7,464 bases of DNA from the NCBI GenBank assembly GCA_900754075.1, contig CAAEBN010000072.1:1-7464 (forward strand), written 5' to 3'. The stretch's first letter is position 1, and every line of letters starts with the position of its first letter. Below, one piece after another: positions 4,745 to 7,464 of the stretch. This DNA comes from an uncultured Collinsella sp. (GTDB taxonomy: Bacteria > Actinomycetota > Coriobacteriia > Coriobacteriales > Coriobacteriaceae). The notes below the pieces were generated by a model. It made no database searches. It was not told the origin of the DNA and saw only the letters and a program-made list of their open reading frames with translations. A program made the position numbers and the translations under genes.

Positions 4745-6536
4745 CGATTTGCCAGCGCGGAACAATCACGTAGCCCAGGTCGTTGCCGGGGATAAAGATG
4801 TGCTCGCCGGGGTGAAGGTCGGCCTGTTCGCCGCAGACAACGTGGCGGTTCTCGATCCACGCGCCAGCGGGGTTGTGAACGGTTGCGCGTAGCGAGCTAT
4901 CCTCGCGTATGCGCAGGTCGAGCGCCTGTCTGCCGATATCGGCGCTGCTGAGGATAATGGCTGTGATGCCTGCGCCATCCTCGGGCGTATCGAACCAGCT
5001 CGGGTCGCGGCCCAGGCGGCACGCGCGACGGCCGTCGAGGGACACCGTCTTCCAAAGTGCCTCGCTGCCGGGTACCGGGCGGTCGCCGGCGGGTGCGATG
5101 GAAATCTCGAGCGCGAGCGTGCGGTTGAGCCCGGCGGGCATGGGGGCGCCGCTTGCTGGCGGCTCAATCTGCATGCTGCCGAATCCCTGCTCGGCGGTGG
5201 CGGCACCCAGGCCGGCACGGTCGAGTTCCATGTCGTGGGCGATGCCGTACAGCACGGCGGCGAGCTGCGGTCCCAGGTAGTGGTTCACGATATGGCTTGC
5301 CTGCTCGCGCACGAAGACACCGCGATCGGTACGTCCGCTTTTCTTTTGGAGCCAGTTGAACATCCAACAAGCCTTGCCCAGGCCACGGCGGAGCGCTTGT
5401 CGTAGCAGACGAAACTCGACGAGGCCGTTTTCGTTGCCGGCAGCGGCGGCCAAGGCAAGCGTGGCGTCGTCGACGGCGTGGATGGTCCCACCAGGCGTGG
5501 TCGCCGTGCTGCACTCCCAAATCCAGCGGGCGAGCAGCTGGCCGGCCTGTTGCCAGGCGGCCGAGTCGTCCGCGGCGATCGGGGTGCGCCGCGCGGATGC
5601 GTCTTCGGCGCGACCTTGGGTGAACTTCCAGAGCCAACCGGTGCGTGCGAGCTCAACGCGACGCGCGGGCATTGCGCCCACCTGTCCCGCCAAAATGTCG
5701 ATATTGCCTTCGATCGCGGTGAAAAACGTGCGTTTGGCCAGGTATTTGACCCAGTCGGCGCCCGCCTTGCGATTGGCCGGCTTGGGTGTTGAGGGAATGC
5801 TGCCGAGCTGCGGCTCGGCAAGCGGAAGCTCGGCATCCGAAGATTCCGAATAACCGGGCGCGTCCAGCAGCGTGCCGATGCGGCGCTGCGTCTTTGCAAA
5901 ATTGCGATTACGGACGATGGGTTGAAAGGCGTCCCAATCGCCGCGGTCGATAAAGGCGAGCGTGGCGGGGTCGATGCCGCCGCGCTGGTCGTATGAGCCC
6001 ATCTTGATACAGGTGCTGCGCAGCAGGGCGCTTTCGTTTTCGAGCACGGCATATTGCAGGCAGAGCATGCCGATCTGGCGACGCAGCAGTTCGGGATTGG
6101 GCTCGCGGGTGTCGGGCGTGCTGACTTCGATGCCCTCCGGTTCGTCTGCCGCGCTCCAAGGATCGCAGCCTCCGTGCTCCAAAAACAGCAGGCAGGCAGC
6201 GGCGCTTCCCGTTAGCGCGCGGGGCCGAAACTCGGCATCGTTTGCCATGCTGCCGCAAAGTACCTGCTCGGGCGAGGCCGAGCGGCGACGCACCGTAAAG
6301 TAGTCGCCCAAAAAGCTCTCGAGTTCATCGCGGACGCGCTCTGCGGCGGCTCCCGTGCCGGCCTGTGAGAGCACCTCGCTTACCTGAGCGCCCGCGCGAT
6401 ACCAATCGACGCCGATGGCGTAGGCGACCTCGTCACCGAGTGCCTGGGCGCACCATGTGCCAAAGCCGCGGCTGGTCAGGGCATCGAGCTGCTCAAACAG
6501 CTCGGCATAGGCATTGTGTGGCGCGGTGCTGGCCAT
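4737..6536 (-). CDS. Large protein of unrecognised family with a degenerate FHA-like C-terminal domain
   Basis: 599 residues. I do not recognise residues 1-465. They look soluble and mostly helical, with no signal peptide or membrane segment; a polar, Pro/Ser-rich linker (about 228-258) separates two helical parts (about 8-225 and 260-450), and a second Pro/Gly-rich linker (456-469) precedes the C-terminal domain. Residues about 470-595 resemble a forkhead-associated domain: a LGRDP turn (508-512), then IGRQALDLRI (534-543) where FHA domains have a S-R-x-H strand, HNPAGAWIENRHV (554-566) in place of the NGTxxNG turn, and LHPGEHIFI (574-582) like the final L.dGD.i.i strand. The phosphothreonine-contacting Ser and His of the second motif are replaced (G535, A538), so binding may be weak or altered. 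The ATG at 6536 has an AGGA ribosome site 6 nt upstream. It faces a Ser/Thr kinase gene, suggesting a shared signalling role (inference). Confidence 0.85.
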   Translation of the reverse strand: MASTAPHNAYAELFEQLDALTSRGFGTWCAQALGDEVAYAIGVDWYRAGAQVSEVLSQAGTGAAAERVRDELESFLGDYFTVRRRSASPEQVLCGSMANDAEFRPRALTGSAAACLLFLEHGGCDPWSAADEPEGIEVSTPDTREPNPELLRRQIGMLCLQYAVLENESALLRSTCIKMGSYDQRGGIDPATLAFIDRGDWDAFQPIVRNRNFAKTQRRIGTLLDAPGYSESSDAELPLAEPQLGSIPSTPKPANRKAGADWVKYLAKRTFFTAIEGNIDILAGQVGAMPARRVELARTGWLWKFTQGRAEDASARRTPIAADDSAAWQQAGQLLARWIWECSTATTPGGTIHAVDDATLALAAAAGNENGLVEFRLLRQALRRGLGKACWMFNWLQKKSGRTDRGVFVREQASHIVNHYLGPQLAAVLYGIAHDMELDRAGLGAATAEQGFGSMQIEPPASGAPMPAGLNRTLALEISIAPAGDRPVPGSEALWKTVSLDGRRACRLGRDPSWFDTPEDGAGITAIILSSADIGRQALDLRIREDSSLRATVHNPAGAWIENRHVVCGEQADLHPGEHIFIPGNDLGYVIVPRWQIVA

Positions 6537-6706
6537 GGGATGTCCTTTCGCGATTACTTAGCTTCGCAGGGTATCAGATGCCGTCCATGATGGCGCGCAC
6601 GACCGTGAGCGGTGGGTGACGTCGTTCAGCTGAAACGCGCAATGCGGGCGTGCGGCCGCGTCCGGGTAGGCTTGCCGACAAGTTGGGCGAGCGGACGGAG
6701 GATGCC
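6537..6706. promoter_or_regulatory. Divergent intergenic region between FHA-like gene and kinase, with small palindromes
   Basis: This 170-bp gap must carry the start signals of both divergent genes. It contains GACGTC (6618-6623) directly beside the perfect 10-bp palindrome TTCAGCTGAA (6625-6634), a possible operator. For the kinase, TAGGCT (6667-6672) is the only -10-like hexamer noted, with no good -35. No small gene is supported in the gap. Confidence 0.3.
6568..6576 (-). promoter_or_regulatory. Candidate extended -10 for the FHA-like gene
   Basis: On the minus strand TGATACCCT has the TG-n extended -10 layout, with TAnnnT spacing. It would place transcription start about 25 nt before the ATG at 6536. 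No -35 resembling TTGACA is found at the right distance. Weak, by-eye evidence. Confidence 0.25.
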
Positions 6707-7464
6707 ATGGATGCCCAAGGTGTGGTGAACAGTTTGTGGGAGCCGTTGTGCCGCGCGGCGCGCGGATGGCTGGATGCCGAGGCCGAGCTGGATCGATTTG
6801 CTGCACGCGTGGAGCGCGTACTTGCTCCACGGCCTGGCACGGCCCGCGCGGCGGGGGGCCAGGCCGCCGACGGCGAGACGTTCGCCACGCCGCTGGCACC
6901 GATGCCGTCGCAGCAGACGATGCTGGTGGCTGCCGCAACGGCCGCGATGGCCGCGCTGCCGGAAGTTCCCGCGCAAACGCAGCTGCCGTTTGCCGAGCTC
7001 ATCTACCCCATGCCGGGCACGCGCCACGCGAGCACACTGGTGTATCGCGCGGGCGAGCGCGTGTTCAAGATTGCGCTGGATGCGGCTGCGGCTGCCCGGC
7101 TGGCGCGCGAGGCTCGGTTTTTGGCCGGGCCGCTGTTGGGCTACGCGTGTTTTGCCGATGTGTATCGGCTGGGCTCGGTTCGCGATGCGCGTCTTTCGGC
7201 CGAGCCGCTCGCGTGCCTGTCCGAGCAATATATTGCGGGCTTGCCAGTCGATGCGTGGGTCGAGCGGCATGCGCAGGGACTTGAGCCGGGGTCGATGGCG
7301 CGCGAGCAGATCGTGGGCACACTCTATGACCGGCTGCTCGAGGCGCTCGCCATTGTTCATCGCGCCGGGATTATCCATCGCGACATCCACCCGGGAAACA
7401 TCCTGGTCGACGATGCCGGCGCCGTGCATCTGATCGATTTTGGTTGCGCGATCACGCTTGCCGA
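6707..7464 (+). CDS. Eukaryotic-like Ser/Thr protein kinase, N-terminal 252 residues (runs off right edge)
   Basis: An open frame from ATG 6707, with GGAGG (6697-6701) 5 nt upstream, to the end of the window. Residues 1-95 are an Ala/Pro-rich N-terminal region with no recognised domain. The kinase fold follows: VFKIAL with the ATP-anchoring lysine (K121), the helix-C glutamate in LAREARFL (E135), the hinge near LSEQYIAGLPVDAW (171-184), the catalytic loop IHRDIHPGNIL (223-233; D226, N231) and IDFG (243-246; D244 for Mg). The essential Lys, Asp, Asn and DFG residues are present, so it is probably active. Odd points: no recognisable glycine-rich GxGxxG loop before K121, and His (H228) where Ser/Thr kinases usually have Lys in HRDxKxxN. 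The HPGN wording also occurs in ABC1/UbiB-type kinases, but HRD and the overall order fit the Hanks type better. C-terminal half, any membrane segment or sensor lie outside the window. Divergent from the FHA-like gene. Confidence 0.9.
   Translation, partial: MDAQGVVNSLWEPLCRAARGWLDAEAELDRFAARVERVLAPRPGTARAAGGQAADGETFATPLAPMPSQQTMLVAAATAAMAALPEVPAQTQLPFAELIYPMPGTRHASTLVYRAGERVFKIALDAAAAARLAREARFLAGPLLGYACFADVYRLGSVRDARLSAEPLACLSEQYIAGLPVDAWVERHAQGLEPGSMAREQIVGTLYDRLLEALAIVHRAGIIHRDIHPGNILVDDAGAVHLIDFGCAITLA

Noticed and set aside
4149..4892. 247-codon plus-strand frame opposite coaX
   Set aside because: It is the shadow of coaX and the end of the FHA-like gene; composition is His/Arg/Gly-rich and no motif is present.
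6626..7429. 267-codon minus-strand frame opposite the kinase
   Set aside because: The plus strand carries unmistakable HRD and DFG kinase motifs with a good ribosome site; the opposite frame has none.
1..7464. CRISPR arrays, tRNA or rRNA genes, insertion sequences, phage genes
   Set aside because: No spaced direct repeats, no cloverleaf or rRNA sequence, and no transposase or integrase motif was seen on either strand.

Overview
This is a GC-rich chromosomal segment. The gene content, Actinobacteria-like codon use and GAAAGGA/GGAGG ribosome sites suggest a high-GC Actinomycetota, probably a Coriobacteriia member of the Collinsella type. That assignment is inference from general appearance; there is no rRNA or other taxonomic marker here.

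Layout. On the minus strand at the left edge is the N-terminal third of an exodeoxyribonuclease III/AP endonuclease (xth, 1-314, runs off the window). Divergent from it on the plus strand come a 250-residue Sir2-family NAD-dependent deacylase (428-1180), a bifunctional dihydropteroate synthase-HPPK (folP-folK fusion, 1275-3008) and, abutting its stop codon, a short biotin-ligase-like protein that has lost catalytic residues (3009-3710). A stem-loop terminator, a long AT-looped palindrome and a third hairpin fill the 195-bp convergent gap. On the minus strand follow type III pantothenate kinase (coaX, 3906-4679) and a 599-residue protein of unrecognised family with a degenerate FHA-like C-terminus (4737-6536). 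Divergent from that, 170 bp away, begins a eukaryotic-like Ser/Thr protein kinase (6707 to the right edge, partial). Two real genes, xth and the kinase, are open at the window edges.

How the genes fit together. folP-folK makes dihydropteroate for folate, coaX makes 4'-phosphopantetheine precursor for CoA, and Sir2 consumes NAD, so the left and centre look like a cofactor/housekeeping neighbourhood. birA and coaX are neighbours in many bacteria; here they are convergent and the BirA-like partner looks catalytically dead. The right side looks like the edge of a phospho-signalling locus: a kinase with HRD and DFG motifs facing a large protein ending in an FHA-like fold.

Most worth a second look: the roughly 135-residue Ala/Pro/Glu-rich insertion inside the DHPS TIM barrel, the BirA-like pseudo-enzyme with only two lysines, the 18-bp perfect palindrome with AT-rich loop at 3798-3858, and the kinase/FHA-like pair.
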